DNA of 62,343 nt from Acinetobacter halotolerans (GTDB taxonomy: Bacteria; Pseudomonadota; Gammaproteobacteria; Pseudomonadales; Moraxellaceae): assembly GCF_004208515.1 (NCBI RefSeq), contig NZ_SGIM01000015.1, positions 1 to 62,343 of the forward strand, given 5' to 3'. This document shows, piece by piece, positions 46,577-55,961 of this stretch (its first letter is position 1; each line of letters opens with the position of its first letter). The translations under genes were made by a program, and so were the position numbers. Under the pieces are notes generated by a model. The model made no database searches. It had not been told where the DNA came from and saw nothing but the letters and a program-made list of their open reading frames with translations.

Positions 46577-46930
46577 AGCATTTTGATGATTGCGTGTATT
46601 TATAAAGATAGTAACAGTCAAATGCCGAACAATGAATAGGCGGAACTGACAATTCAAAAAAATTAAAAATGTTAATTGACGCAATTTTTTTTATTTTAAT
46701 GCGATAGGAGTATTGAATATAAAGTTGAGTTTACATATTTTGCAAAAGATTATTGGATTAAACAAGATAAGTGGTTAAGGAAATGATTGCGTATAAAACG
46801 TGCATTTGTATAGAATGAAAAAGTATAGGATAAATGTAATACAAATTTTATAAATTTGTTAACTTGCAAGTGCAAATCGTTGAACATGAGATGCTTGCAA
46901 CAGAAAAATAAACAAGGATGGAGGAAGGAC
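46577..46930. other. 354-bp divergent region between proA and the PilZ-hydrolase gene
   Basis: AT-rich. A possible plus-strand promoter is TTGCGT (46787-46792) and TATAGA (46809-46814) with a 16-bp spacer. No other feature is supported. Confidence 0.45.
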
Positions 46931-48241
46931 ATGAATTCCATTATCCAAATGGACTCGGATATAAATCATAGCTATACAGGCTTTGGTTTTTTCGACATCT
47001 ACAATAAAAACAGTTTTAAGCAACCAGCGCGTACTACGTGGATCGATGGTTGGAAAATTGAATATATGGCAATTGCAGATCCTAAAACGATCCACAACAC
47101 GCCGATTGTAATTGTCGGGGGCGCATTTCAAAACTTTAACTCTTATAAGTATTGTGTTGAACAACTCTTTGAGAGTGGTCCTGTCATATTGATTGACTTG
47201 CCTTCAATGGGTGCAAATCAACAAATTCGTAATGTTGATACAGGTGAGTCAGCTTCAATTTTAGAATTACCAGATTTGTCTAGAATGCTTGGACAATGGC
47301 TCGATATCGTTGGAATTGATAAAGTTTCAATGATGGGGATGTCATTAGGTTCGGTTATCGCATCTTCATTTGCTGACCAACGCCCAGAGCTCATGGATCG
47401 TATGGTGTTGATGGGCGTGATGCAAAAGACACGTAAAAGCTGGCGCATGTTACTAGAAGAATCATTGCATTTAATGCGTGAAGATCGCATGGAAGAATTT
47501 GGTCAAGCTGTCATTCTCTATTTAGTGAACCATGCCAAATTAGATAAAACCCGTATGTCGCCGACGGCAAAGCGACTGTTCTTTAGACAAATGGCTGATT
47601 TCAGTAGCACTGAGCGTGAACGTTATGAAATTAACTGTAATCGTTTATTGCGCTTAAGCAATGTACCTATACCGCAATGTAAGACCTTAGTGGCGGCAGG
47701 GCAGTATGATAGCTTTACCTTGCCACATGAAAATGCAGATTTTGCTTTGCAGTGCCAAGATATGCAGTTTGCCTTGATTGCCAATGCGGACCATGTACCG
47801 CAGTTGCAACGTCGTAAAGAAACGATGAATTTGTTTACCTCATTTTTGAAAGGTGAGTCCATCGATAATCTTGATGGCATTATTTCGATGACGCGCGAAC
47901 AAATGAAACAGATTGAACGTCGTGGTGAAGAACGTATTGCTGTTTTACAACCCAACACCAAGCTGACCCATCGTCATCTAGAAACTGAAGCGGTTGTGAA
48001 TATTGTCGATATCACCTTCTTTGGTGTCTATCTAAAGTTAGATCATCTTGAACAGCTTGATTTTGTGAACCAGCATCCACGTGACTTAGCCTTACATTTG
48101 TCTGATGAGGAAGGTGAGTTTAAGATCGAATGTTTAATCTTTGATGCGACTGCACAAGGGCTTCGTATCTTATTTAAACATGGTAGCTTTGACATCGCAG
48201 AACGTTTAACACGTTTTATTGAGCGTCAAAAACAAGCTTAA
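46931..48241 (+). CDS. Alpha/beta hydrolase fused to a PilZ-like domain
   Basis: 436 residues. Residues about 40-300 form an alpha/beta hydrolase with nucleophile elbow MGMSLGSV, a late acidic residue near AGQYDSF and a His in NADHVPQ. Residues about 328-430 look like a PilZ c-di-GMP receptor: RxxxR (R331 and R335 in RRGEER) and, 25 residues on, DITFFG in place of the usual D/N-x-S-x-x-G. A strong GGAGGAAGG box fixes the ATG at 46931. c-di-GMP might control the hydrolase; the substrate is unknown. A surface-lipid or polymer role is only a guess. Confidence 0.8.
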   Translation: MNSIIQMDSDINHSYTGFGFFDIYNKNSFKQPARTTWIDGWKIEYMAIADPKTIHNTPIVIVGGAFQNFNSYKYCVEQLFESGPVILIDLPSMGANQQIRNVDTGESASILELPDLSRMLGQWLDIVGIDKVSMMGMSLGSVIASSFADQRPELMDRMVLMGVMQKTRKSWRMLLEESLHLMREDRMEEFGQAVILYLVNHAKLDKTRMSPTAKRLFFRQMADFSSTERERYEINCNRLLRLSNVPIPQCKTLVAAGQYDSFTLPHENADFALQCQDMQFALIANADHVPQLQRRKETMNLFTSFLKGESIDNLDGIISMTREQMKQIERRGEERIAVLQPNTKLTHRHLETEAVVNIVDITFFGVYLKLDHLEQLDFVNQHPRDLALHLSDEEGEFKIECLIFDATAQGLRILFKHGSFDIAERLTRFIERQKQA

Positions 48242-48260
48242 TTTTGCAAAGTTAAGCTAA

Positions 48261-48297
48261 AAAAAAGAGAAGTCACTCATCGTCACTTCTCTTTTTT
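48261..48297. terminator. Bidirectional terminator after the PilZ-hydrolase gene
   Basis: A 13-bp stem (AAAAAAGAGAAGT / ACTTCTCTTTTTT) with an 11-nt loop between two convergent genes. Confidence 0.88.
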
Positions 48298-48302
48298 CGT
48301 TT

Positions 48303-49145
48303 CTATGTATTGCTCGCTTGAATCATCCAAACTAGATCACCTAAATGCTGATCATTATTTTCTAACTTTACTTGCTCAAAGAATTGCTTGGGTTGCAGCA
48401 CTTGCACCTGTTTAAAGCCAGCCTCATGAAAAAACTGTTCCACTTCTGCTGGTGTTTTAAAATGAAAGCTAAACGCGCTACGTGACATCCATTTTAGTAA
48501 GCGGCTGCTATTCCAAATAATAGTAGCAAGTTTGTTTTGAGTGGGTTCAGGATAAATATCAGTTAAGTAATGTAGTACTTTAAAGTTATGACCATAGGTT
48601 GCGATTGATTGAATCAGTTGTTGTAATAACGGTTTATCAAAATAGTTAATTAATCCTTCGCTTATAATGACCAAGGGGCGCTTTGAGTCAAACGCTTCAA
48701 AAGCGCTAGCAAATGCATCTGTAAATAAGTCTACGGATAACACTTCATCGACATTTTCTTCTATCTGTTGTAATGCCGCTTGCTTGGTCGCTGCCATATC
48801 AGGCAGATCGAGTTCGCGATAGGTAATATCTGGGTAATGTTGCCTAAACCACCAACCACGAGGAGATAGACCACAAGCAATTTCAAGCACTTGTAAATGT
48901 GGGTGCTGGTCAATTAATGCTTTTAAATGAGTATCGAGCATGCTGTGGCGTTGTTTTAAGGTGGTGCGCATGCTGCCACCGACATATTTTTCCGCCCAAC
49001 TTTCAATCGGATGGACTAAGGCCGCGAGGGTTTTTCCTTTCGCTGTTGCAAGTGCCGGGTGTGAAATCCCCATTTGATACCAAATATACCCCGTATAGTG
49101 CGCTGTAAATGAAATGTGGCGATGTTTCGAAAGTTGTTGTGTCAT
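48303..49145 (-). CDS. Class I methyltransferase of the leucine carboxyl methyltransferase (PPM/TcmP) type
   Basis: 280 residues. The N-terminal segment (HYTGYIWYQMGISHPALATAKG) precedes the SAM loop VLEIACGLSPRGWWFRQHYPD and YRELDLPDMAATK; ISEGLINYFDK is the family's equivalent of motif 4. Such enzymes O-methylate carboxyl or hydroxyl groups. The substrate is unknown and the neighbours give no clue. It ends opposite the PilZ-hydrolase gene. Confidence 0.8.
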   Translation of the reverse strand: MTQQLSKHRHISFTAHYTGYIWYQMGISHPALATAKGKTLAALVHPIESWAEKYVGGSMRTTLKQRHSMLDTHLKALIDQHPHLQVLEIACGLSPRGWWFRQHYPDITYRELDLPDMAATKQAALQQIEENVDEVLSVDLFTDAFASAFEAFDSKRPLVIISEGLINYFDKPLLQQLIQSIATYGHNFKVLHYLTDIYPEPTQNKLATIIWNSSRLLKWMSRSAFSFHFKTPAEVEQFFHEAGFKQVQVLQPKQFFEQVKLENNDQHLGDLVWMIQASNT

Positions 49146-49483
49146 CTGTCCTAGACTCTATTTTTCCTAATTGGGATATATAAAATTAATCTCTTTTTAA
49201 AATTGAGATTTTTCCACAAGATCCTATTTTAGATTTGTTATTTACTATCGTGGGGCGGCATGGATGCCGCCGTTGGGCTGGTCTTGCTCTGCTTTCAAAG
49301 CGTTGCTTTGAAACTGCTCAGGATGTACCCTCAGCCTATGAGCAGCGACTAAAGCTGCGAAATATTTTTGCTTACTTTTCATCCCTGAAAAGTAAGTCGA
49401 GCCTAAGGCAAAATCCTTCAATCAGATGAGCACTCGGCAAGATTCAATTATGTTCATAAAAAGATTAAAAAATCTAAGTAAAG
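49146..49483. other. 338-bp intergenic region between the methyltransferase gene and nagZ
   Basis: Apart from the hairpin block at 49254-49396 it shows only AT-rich sequence. No terminator for nagZ with a T run is seen. Confidence 0.5.
49254..49396. repeat. Block of four consecutive hairpins
   Basis: Four perfect inverted repeats follow each other: GGCGGCAT/ATGCCGCC (49254-49271), TTTCAAAGC/GCTTTGAAA (49293-49313), CTGCTCA/TGAGCAG (49314-49345) and CTTACTTTTCA/TGAAAAGTAAG (49371-49396). The block is GC-richer than its flanks. An ORF on the plus strand (49235-49429) has no recognisable domain. It may be a dispersed repeat or a structured RNA; neither can be decided here. Confidence 0.6.
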
Positions 49484-50503
49484 TTAGAACGAATTCTTAA
49501 ATTCTTCAATGGCTTTTCTAACGCTCTGCCAGTTTTCATCTAATGTCAGTGTTGTACCCACCTGAATATTTGGAATTTTACCACGCATACGTTCTAAACG
49601 TTGCTGATTTGGTAAAGCAAGTTGCTGTATGCCATCTAAGGCGGTACAAGCAGCAGCGCGATCATTGCAGACCAAGCCCATGTCACAGCCAGCATTTAAT
49701 GCTGCTTGGATGCGTGCATCAGCACCACCCGCAACACACGCCGCTTGCATACTCAAATCATCAGAGAAGAGAACACCGTCAAATTTAAGCTGTTGGCGTA
49801 AAACGTTTTGCAACCAAAATGGTGAGAAGCCTGCTGGGTTTGGATCAACTTGATCATAGATCACATGTGCAGGCATCAGTGCATCAAGTTGTGGCATCAA
49901 CTGAATAAAGCTTTGCATGTCTTTATCATAGATTTCCTGATAGCTACGATTATCAATTGCTGCTGCAACATGTGAATCCGCTTTGACTGAACCATGTCCA
50001 GGAAAATGTTTGCCCGTGGTTGCCATACCTGCTTTTTTCATCCCGCGCATAAAGGCATCTGCAAGCGGTACGATATCTTGCATGTTTTTAGCAAAACCAC
50101 GATCACCGATCACATCACTGACATCATTCAGGTCTAAAACAGGCGCAAAACTAAAATCAATACCGACTGCAAGTACCTCAATCGCCATCAACCAACCGCA
50201 TTGCTCTGCTAATTCAATCGCTTGTTGAGGATTGTGGATGTAGTGTTCTCCGAGTCGGCCCATTGCAGGCAGTAACGTAAATCCTTGTCTTAGGCGTTGT
50301 ACGCGACCACCTTCCTGATCGACTGCAATCAAAATGTCAGGGCGAACTTGACGCATATGATCAGTTAAGGCGCGAACCTGTTGAGGCGATTCAATGTTAC
50401 GCGCAAATAAAATCATGCCACCGACTTGTGGCGCTTGTAATAGTTCAATATCTTCTTGAGTAAGTTCTGTGCCAGCAATATCCAGCATCAATGCGCCAAT
50501 CAT
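49484..50503 (-). CDS. nagZ: Beta-N-acetylhexosaminidase NagZ (GH3)
   Basis: 339 residues. It removes N-acetylglucosamine from anhydromuropeptides during cytoplasmic peptidoglycan recycling. The GH3 features are present: LIAVDQEGGRVQRLR, the GKHFPGHG loop that supplies the catalytic His, and LFSDDLSMQAA with the nucleophile Asp. In many bacteria its product induces AmpC beta-lactamase through AmpR. Length is normal. Confidence 0.96.
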   Translation of the reverse strand: MIGALMLDIAGTELTQEDIELLQAPQVGGMILFARNIESPQQVRALTDHMRQVRPDILIAVDQEGGRVQRLRQGFTLLPAMGRLGEHYIHNPQQAIELAEQCGWLMAIEVLAVGIDFSFAPVLDLNDVSDVIGDRGFAKNMQDIVPLADAFMRGMKKAGMATTGKHFPGHGSVKADSHVAAAIDNRSYQEIYDKDMQSFIQLMPQLDALMPAHVIYDQVDPNPAGFSPFWLQNVLRQQLKFDGVLFSDDLSMQAACVAGGADARIQAALNAGCDMGLVCNDRAAACTALDGIQQLALPNQQRLERMRGKIPNIQVGTTLTLDENWQSVRKAIEEFKNSF

Positions 50504-50752
50504 AAGGATTCCGTTTGAATTTTGATAAAAAATTTGATGTAAAAAACGATAGCTAAATTGTGCAATGATTTGCTACATTTTGTCAGTACAGAATATGATA
50601 AAACTACATGATATTGATGATAAATACTTATTGAGACGTTATTTTTAACAATCAATGAGTTTTACAGGCTGGTAAAATGCTGAATGAAATATGTTCATAT
50701 TGATACGATCAGCGTGTAATAATTGCCATATCCAAGGAAGCACCAAAATTTT

Positions 50753-52936
50753 ATGAAACTTCAAATGATAGCGTGTGCAGTTGCAATTGCGACTGGTGGT
50801 TTATTTTTCTCTCATACTATGAATGAGGCTATTGCGGCGACAGAAGCGCCTGCCGTTTCAGCAGTGATTAAGCCATCACAAGAACAAGCATTGGTCGCAC
50901 GTCAGTTAGCAACATTGGTTGATCGTCAACACTATCTCAATATGCGTTTAGATGCGACGACTTCAAAACGTATTTTAGATATGTATCTTGATAGTCTTGA
51001 TCCTGATCATTCGTTATTTTTAAGTAATGAAGTTGAAGATTATAAGAATAAATATGGTTCAAACTTTGGTGGTTCTCTGAAAGCAGGAAATCTAACAGGT
51101 CCTTTTGCGATTCATGCGCAATATCGTGAACGATTGAAAGAATTTTATGAGTTTATGTTGGCGGAATTAAAGAAACCACAAAACTTGCAGCAGAAAGATG
51201 TGTATTTGGATATCGATCGTGAGAAAGTTCCTTATTTTAATACCAAAGCTGAACAGCAAACGCATTGGCGAAAGATGTTGGTTTCGCAACTGATTAATTT
51301 GACGATCAGTAAAGAGGAAGAGCAAGCCAAACAAAAAGCATTGAAAGAGAACCCATCACTTGCGAATGGTCAAGATTTGACTGGACCAGAAGATTTAACA
51401 CCTGTTCAAACACTGACTAAACGCTATACACGTCAGTTAGAGCGAATGGGACGCGTGAAAAGTGATGATGTCTTAGAAAAGACACTGAATGCGATGTTAG
51501 CGACTTATGATCCGCACAGTAATTATTATCCACCGATTGATGCAATGGAGCTGAATCGCCAAACCACTTTGCGCTTAGAAGGAATTGGTGTTTCGATTCG
51601 CCCTGAACGTGGTAATGAGGATTACACTCGAATTGAAACCATTGTTGAAGGTGGTCCAGCAAGCAAATCAGGTCAAGTGAAATCAGGAGATCGCATTATT
51701 GGGGTTGCTCAAGATGGCGAGAAAATGGTGGATGTGATTGGTTGGCCGAGTTCGGAAATTGTAGGCTTGATCCGTGGTAAACGTGGAACTAAAGTTGTTG
51801 TGCGCTTGTTAGGCGCAGGAGCAGCAATGAGTCAAGCACGTAATGTCACTTTAGTGCGTGATATTATTCAAGAAGAAGATGCAGGTGTTCGTTCACGTAC
51901 GGTTGATATCATGCGTGATGGCAAAAAGCATGTCTTTGGGGTCATTGAAATCCCTTCATTCTATTTTGATTACCGCTCACGTCGTGCAGGTACAGAATAC
52001 CGTTCGGTTTCTGTTGATACTGCCAAAGCATTTGAAGCACTCAAGGCGAAGAATGTAGATGGAATCTTGATTGATTTACGTAATGATCCAGGTGGTTCTT
52101 TAGAAGAAGTTGCACGTATGTTGGGGCAAGTAATCAAATCAGGTCCTGTGGTGCAGATCCGCGATGGTAATGGTAATGTCAATGTGTTTGAAGATACCGA
52201 TGGTGGTGTACAAACCTATGCAGGTCCGTTAGCTGTTCTCGTAAACCTCGCTTCTGCATCGGCAAGTGAGATCTATTCTGCTGCGATTCAAGATTATGAG
52301 CGCGGTATCGTGATTGGCAGTACGACGACTGGAAAAGGTACGGCGCAGGTACAGTTGGATTCATTGGCATACGGACAAGCGACACTGACACAGCGTAAGT
52401 TCTATCGTGTAACGGGTGGAAGTACTCAGAATAAAGGGGTGATCCCAGATATCAAGTTGGTTGATATTTACAATGAAGAATTTGGTGAGCGTAAAGCGAA
52501 AAATGCTTTGAAGTGGGATACGATTCCGACTGCACCATTTAAGCGAGAGGGTTCGATACAACCCTATGTTGCTAAACTGGCACAGTTCTCCGCTGAACGT
52601 GTTGCAGCAGATTCTCAGTTTAAATATTTAGAAGCACGTAAAGCAATTGCTCAGAAAACCTCTGCTCAGAAGAAAGTGGTTTTAGATATCAACCAACGTC
52701 GTGCAGAGCTGATTGACTTAGAGCAACAAACCTTAAATGCTGAAAACCAACGTCGTTTAGCAACGGGTCAAAAGCCTTATGCAAACTGGGAAAGCTATCA
52801 AGCTTCAATTGATGCGCTAGTTGAGTCGCGTGCTAAAATGAAAGCACATCAACGTCCAGCATTACCAGAAGAAGAGGTTTTTGTGACTGAGGCTGCCAAT
52901 GTGCTTTTGGATTACGCCAAGCTGCAAGGACGTTAA
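50753..52936 (+). CDS. prc: Carboxy-terminal processing (tail-specific) protease
   Basis: 727 residues with a signal peptide (ending near AIAA). An N-terminal helical region is followed by a PDZ domain (about 220-310, IETIVEGGPASKSGQVKSGDRIIGV) and the S41 core with LIDLRNDPGGSLEEV, the Ser of ASASEIYSAAIQ and the Lys of STTTGKGTAQV; a DUF3340-type tail ends it. It trims periplasmic proteins and peptidoglycan hydrolases. The ATG at 50753 starts a proper signal sequence; a TTG ten codons earlier is also in frame. Confidence 0.95.
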   Translation: MKLQMIACAVAIATGGLFFSHTMNEAIAATEAPAVSAVIKPSQEQALVARQLATLVDRQHYLNMRLDATTSKRILDMYLDSLDPDHSLFLSNEVEDYKNKYGSNFGGSLKAGNLTGPFAIHAQYRERLKEFYEFMLAELKKPQNLQQKDVYLDIDREKVPYFNTKAEQQTHWRKMLVSQLINLTISKEEEQAKQKALKENPSLANGQDLTGPEDLTPVQTLTKRYTRQLERMGRVKSDDVLEKTLNAMLATYDPHSNYYPPIDAMELNRQTTLRLEGIGVSIRPERGNEDYTRIETIVEGGPASKSGQVKSGDRIIGVAQDGEKMVDVIGWPSSEIVGLIRGKRGTKVVVRLLGAGAAMSQARNVTLVRDIIQEEDAGVRSRTVDIMRDGKKHVFGVIEIPSFYFDYRSRRAGTEYRSVSVDTAKAFEALKAKNVDGILIDLRNDPGGSLEEVARMLGQVIKSGPVVQIRDGNGNVNVFEDTDGGVQTYAGPLAVLVNLASASASEIYSAAIQDYERGIVIGSTTTGKGTAQVQLDSLAYGQATLTQRKFYRVTGGSTQNKGVIPDIKLVDIYNEEFGERKAKNALKWDTIPTAPFKREGSIQPYVAKLAQFSAERVAADSQFKYLEARKAIAQKTSAQKKVVLDINQRRAELIDLEQQTLNAENQRRLATGQKPYANWESYQASIDALVESRAKMKAHQRPALPEEEVFVTEAANVLLDYAKLQGR

Positions 52937-52956
52937 TTTTTTCATCATCCCTCATA

Positions 52957-52988
52957 AAAAAAGCCCTATTAAAAAATAGGGCTTTTTT
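52957..52988. terminator. Bidirectional terminator after prc
   Basis: AAAAAAGCCCTAT and ATAGGGCTTTTTT around a 6-nt loop, between prc and the convergent DUF2147 gene. Confidence 0.9.
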
Positions 52989-53000
52989 GTTTAAACAGGT

Positions 53001-53444
53001 TTAATCTGCGCGAATCCAAATCTGATTACGACCTAAAGCAGAAACACCTAAATAACCACGTAAATGTAAGCGCTTGCCATTTGCATTGAGCTTAGCTCTC
53101 ATACTATAAATTTTGCCTGTATTCGGATCAAGAATACGACCATTGGTATAGTTTAAGCCTTCGCTATACTTTAATCCTGTAACCACATCTAAACCGACAA
53201 TAGGTTTATCCGTATACGGTGCAGGGCAATCTATACATTTTTCTTTTGGTGTGTAGCCTATACGAGGTGTCAGTTTTACAATTTTACCTGTATAAGTTCC
53301 ATTCGCTTCTTTGCGAATTTCAACTAAAGCTTTAGGTGCGCCTGTTTTGTCATCGATACTCTGCCACATACCTGTAATATCAATTGCAAAAGCAAAACTG
53401 CTGACCGTCGATAAAAACAAAGCACTTATTAATTTTTTCCCCAT
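53001..53444 (-). CDS. DUF2147 family exported protein
   Basis: 147 residues with a signal peptide (ending FAFA) and one compact beta-rich domain: DITGMWQSIDDKTGAPKALVEI, then CIDCPAPYTDKPIVGLDVVTGL and a C-terminal LRGYLGVSALGRNQIWIR. These are DUF2147 features; the fold is lipocalin-like and the function unknown. Two cysteines (CIDC) could form a disulfide or bind a ligand. The ATG at 53444 is preferred over a TTG two codons upstream. Confidence 0.9.
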   Translation of the reverse strand: MGKKLISALFLSTVSSFAFAIDITGMWQSIDDKTGAPKALVEIRKEANGTYTGKIVKLTPRIGYTPKEKCIDCPAPYTDKPIVGLDVVTGLKYSEGLNYTNGRILDPNTGKIYSMRAKLNANGKRLHLRGYLGVSALGRNQIWIRAD

Positions 53445-53532
53445 GATCAAAAATCCATTTATTGTTCAAGTGTTCTATTATGGGTGATTTGTAATAACCA
53501 GTTCAATATTAATATGAGATTTGTGACAAAAA

Positions 53533-54201
53533 TTATGATAAAGATAAAATAAATGTGGGTAACCAAATGGCTGTAAATACGCCATTAACTGCCATGCCGA
53601 ATGCTGCATATCGTCCAGTTACTGGACCACGCTGCCATGCCTGAGCAGTACCGATGGCGTGCGCTGCTAATCCTAAGGCCAAACCAGAAGCACGTTCATC
53701 ATTGATGTGTTTCAAGATCCAAGGTGAAAAGGCTGCGCCAATAACACCAGATAAAATCACGATCAGGGTCACCATCATTAACGGAGCATGTAATAAAGTG
53801 GCAATATTCAGTGCGATAGGGGTGGTTACTGCGCGTGTTGCAAATGCCATGATCGTTGGTTCAGACATATGTAATAAGTAAGCCAATCCCATTGGGAGGG
53901 CAACAGCACTAATACTTGCAAAGCCTAAAATTCCAAGCATGGATTTAATCGGTAAATCATCATAACGCATCGCTGCCAAAGGAATCGCTAAGGCGACAGT
54001 GACATAGCCAAGTAGATGGTTAAAGGTGCTATCGACGCTATTCATATACTGTTCATAAGGAATGCCTAAAATCAACAATAGTCCAATCACGATAAACATG
54101 GCAAAAACAATTAAGGGAATCTGAGGGATTTTTTTATTCAGCGGTTTTGCGAGGAGATAGCTGATGAGTGTGATGATGAATCCGTAAATAATCATAAACA
54201 T
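53533..54201 (-). CDS. lrgB: LrgB/CidB-family membrane protein
   Basis: 222 residues, about seven or eight membrane helices. Family features are the FATRAVTTPIALNIA stretch and GLAAHAIGTAQAWQ near the C-terminus. LrgB-type proteins act with the holin-like LrgA; roles in autolysis control and in organic-acid transport have been proposed. The frame opens at 54249 inside lrgA, but AGAGGT sits seven bases before the ATG at 54201. It follows lrgA by 11 bp. Confidence 0.9.
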   Translation of the reverse strand: MFMIIYGFIITLISYLLAKPLNKKIPQIPLIVFAMFIVIGLLLILGIPYEQYMNSVDSTFNHLLGYVTVALAIPLAAMRYDDLPIKSMLGILGFASISAVALPMGLAYLLHMSEPTIMAFATRAVTTPIALNIATLLHAPLMMVTLIVILSGVIGAAFSPWILKHINDERASGLALGLAAHAIGTAQAWQRGPVTGRYAAFGMAVNGVFTAIWLPTFILSLS

Positions 54202-54212
54202 ACACAAGACCT

Positions 54213-54575
54213 CTATAACCAGCGTTTTGCCATTTTGGCGTAAATCCATAATGGCAATAACGTACTCAAGGTTAAGACAAATAAAAATACAGGAATTTCT
54301 TTACCTAAGTGAACCAACATAATCAATGAACCCGCACAAATAGGCAGGAATGCGAAGGCACTTTCTTTCATGATTTTGTTGTTGGTATCAATCAGACGAT
54401 TGGAGATTTTTCTATATTTTCTCCAAATCAATAACGTTGCCAGTAAAGCAATCAGTCCGACGAGATTTCCTAATTCTGGGTGATGAAAGACCTTGGTGAT
54501 TGCGACAGCACCCTCACGAAATACAATAATCAATAAAATCGTGTAAAACCAAGCTGTCCAGTCAATCTCTTTCAT
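54213..54575 (-). CDS. lrgA: LrgA/CidA-family holin-like protein
   Basis: 120 residues with four membrane helices. The segment FREGAVAITKVFHHPELGNLVGLIALLATLL is a variant of the LrgA core and IMKESAFAFLPICAGSLIML is the conserved second half. First gene of a two-gene operon with lrgB. Confidence 0.85.
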   Translation of the reverse strand: MKEIDWTAWFYTILLIIVFREGAVAITKVFHHPELGNLVGLIALLATLLIWRKYRKISNRLIDTNNKIMKESAFAFLPICAGSLIMLVHLGKEIPVFLFVLTLSTLLPLWIYAKMAKRWL

Positions 54576-54614
54576 AGGATCTCTTACTCTCGTCTATCTG
54601 AATGATGGTTGATC

Positions 54615-55961
54615 TCAATTTAGTGGCGGATGTTCTATCTCAAACTCTTCCAAAGTGCGCTGGAATAAGGATGCTTTTGTTCCTAAAATTTCGTCTAAAG
54701 GCAAATGTGCTTGCTTAATGAGTTGTTCCAATTTTTGCGGGGCAATACGGATCGACAAATGCAAATCACCATGATCATCATGATACTCAGACTGTATAAC
54801 GTTTAGGCTATATAACTGTGTACGTAGTTTGCCATAAGCAGGTTTAAGGATTAAATCGAACTGTTGTAATTGACCCATCAAACATTGCTGTACAGCCTGA
54901 CTGAGTAACTCCAAACCTTGACCAGAATGAGCTGATAAATACACACGATCTGGGAGATCAGGTGCTTTATACAGGATTTTTGCAGTATCTCCGCTCAGGT
55001 CTATTTTATTATAAACATGCAAAATTGGCGCGTCGGCTCCAATTTCTTTCAGAACAGATTCTACAGCTTCGATTTGCTCAGCCATATTCTCGCTACTGCT
55101 ATCGATCACATGCAGCAGTAAGGTTGCTTCTAATGTTTCTTCCAATGTTGCTTTAAATGATTCGACTAAGTCGTGTTGTAGATTTCTGACAAATCCGACT
55201 GTATCTGCGATCACAACCGCACCGATGCCATCCCAATCGAGACGACGTAAAGTCGGATCTAGTGTTGCGAAAAGTTGGTCTGCTGCATACACATCGCTTT
55301 TTGCTAAAATATTAAATAAAGTTGATTTTCCTGCATTGGTATAACCCACTAGAGAAATCGTGGGAATCGCTGCTTTTTGACGGGCAGCACGACCTTGTGA
55401 GCGGGTTTGTTGTACCTTAACCAGTTTATCTTTGAGTTGCGTAATACGGACTCGGATGAGTCGACGGTCTGTTTCCAATTGTGATTCACCTGGACCACGT
55501 AGACCAATACCACCTTTTTGTTGTTCTAGATTTCCAGTAAAACCCCGAATTAGACGTGTCGATAAATGTTTGAGCTGGGCAAGTTCAACTTGCAATTTAC
55601 CTTCATGAGTACGTGCGCGTAATGCGAAGATGTCCAAAATCAAGCCTGTACGGTCAATTACCCTACATTTCAGGATTCGTTCTAAATTGCGTTCTTGTGC
55701 AGGAGACAGAGCATGGTCAAAGATAACCAATTCTGCATCGAGGCTTTGGACTAATTCTGCGATTTCATCGACTTTGCCAGAACCAATAAAGAATTTTGGA
55801 TCGGGTCTATTTCGTTGTACAGAAATATGTTCTAGGATGTCAGCACCTGCGGATTGAGCAAGTAATCGAAACTCTTCGCCATCAAGATCATCAAGCAATT
55901 GGACAGATACACTCACCAATATTGCCCGTTCACCACCTTGATGTTGCTCTAAATATTCCAC
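54615..55961 (-). CDS. hflX: GTPase HflX
   Basis: 448 residues. The N-terminal HflX domain (about 1-195) contains NRPDPKFFIGSGKVDEI and a coiled coil with GGIGLRGPGESQLETDRR. The G domain follows: G1 GYTNAGKST, G3 DTVGFV and G4 NKID. HflX splits stalled or stressed ribosomes. It is often found beside hfq, but not here. A small membrane-protein gene lies 74 bp upstream on the same strand. Confidence 0.97.
   Translation of the reverse strand: MEYLEQHQGGERAILVSVSVQLLDDLDGEEFRLLAQSAGADILEHISVQRNRPDPKFFIGSGKVDEIAELVQSLDAELVIFDHALSPAQERNLERILKCRVIDRTGLILDIFALRARTHEGKLQVELAQLKHLSTRLIRGFTGNLEQQKGGIGLRGPGESQLETDRRLIRVRITQLKDKLVKVQQTRSQGRAARQKAAIPTISLVGYTNAGKSTLFNILAKSDVYAADQLFATLDPTLRRLDWDGIGAVVIADTVGFVRNLQHDLVESFKATLEETLEATLLLHVIDSSSENMAEQIEAVESVLKEIGADAPILHVYNKIDLSGDTAKILYKAPDLPDRVYLSAHSGQGLELLSQAVQQCLMGQLQQFDLILKPAYGKLRTQLYSLNVIQSEYHDDHGDLHLSIRIAPQKLEQLIKQAHLPLDEILGTKASLFQRTLEEFEIEHPPLN

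Noticed and set aside
49235..49429. A 64-codon plus-strand gene in the hairpin block
   Set aside because: It has no ribosome-binding site or recognisable domain, and the inverted repeats explain its sequence better than coding does.
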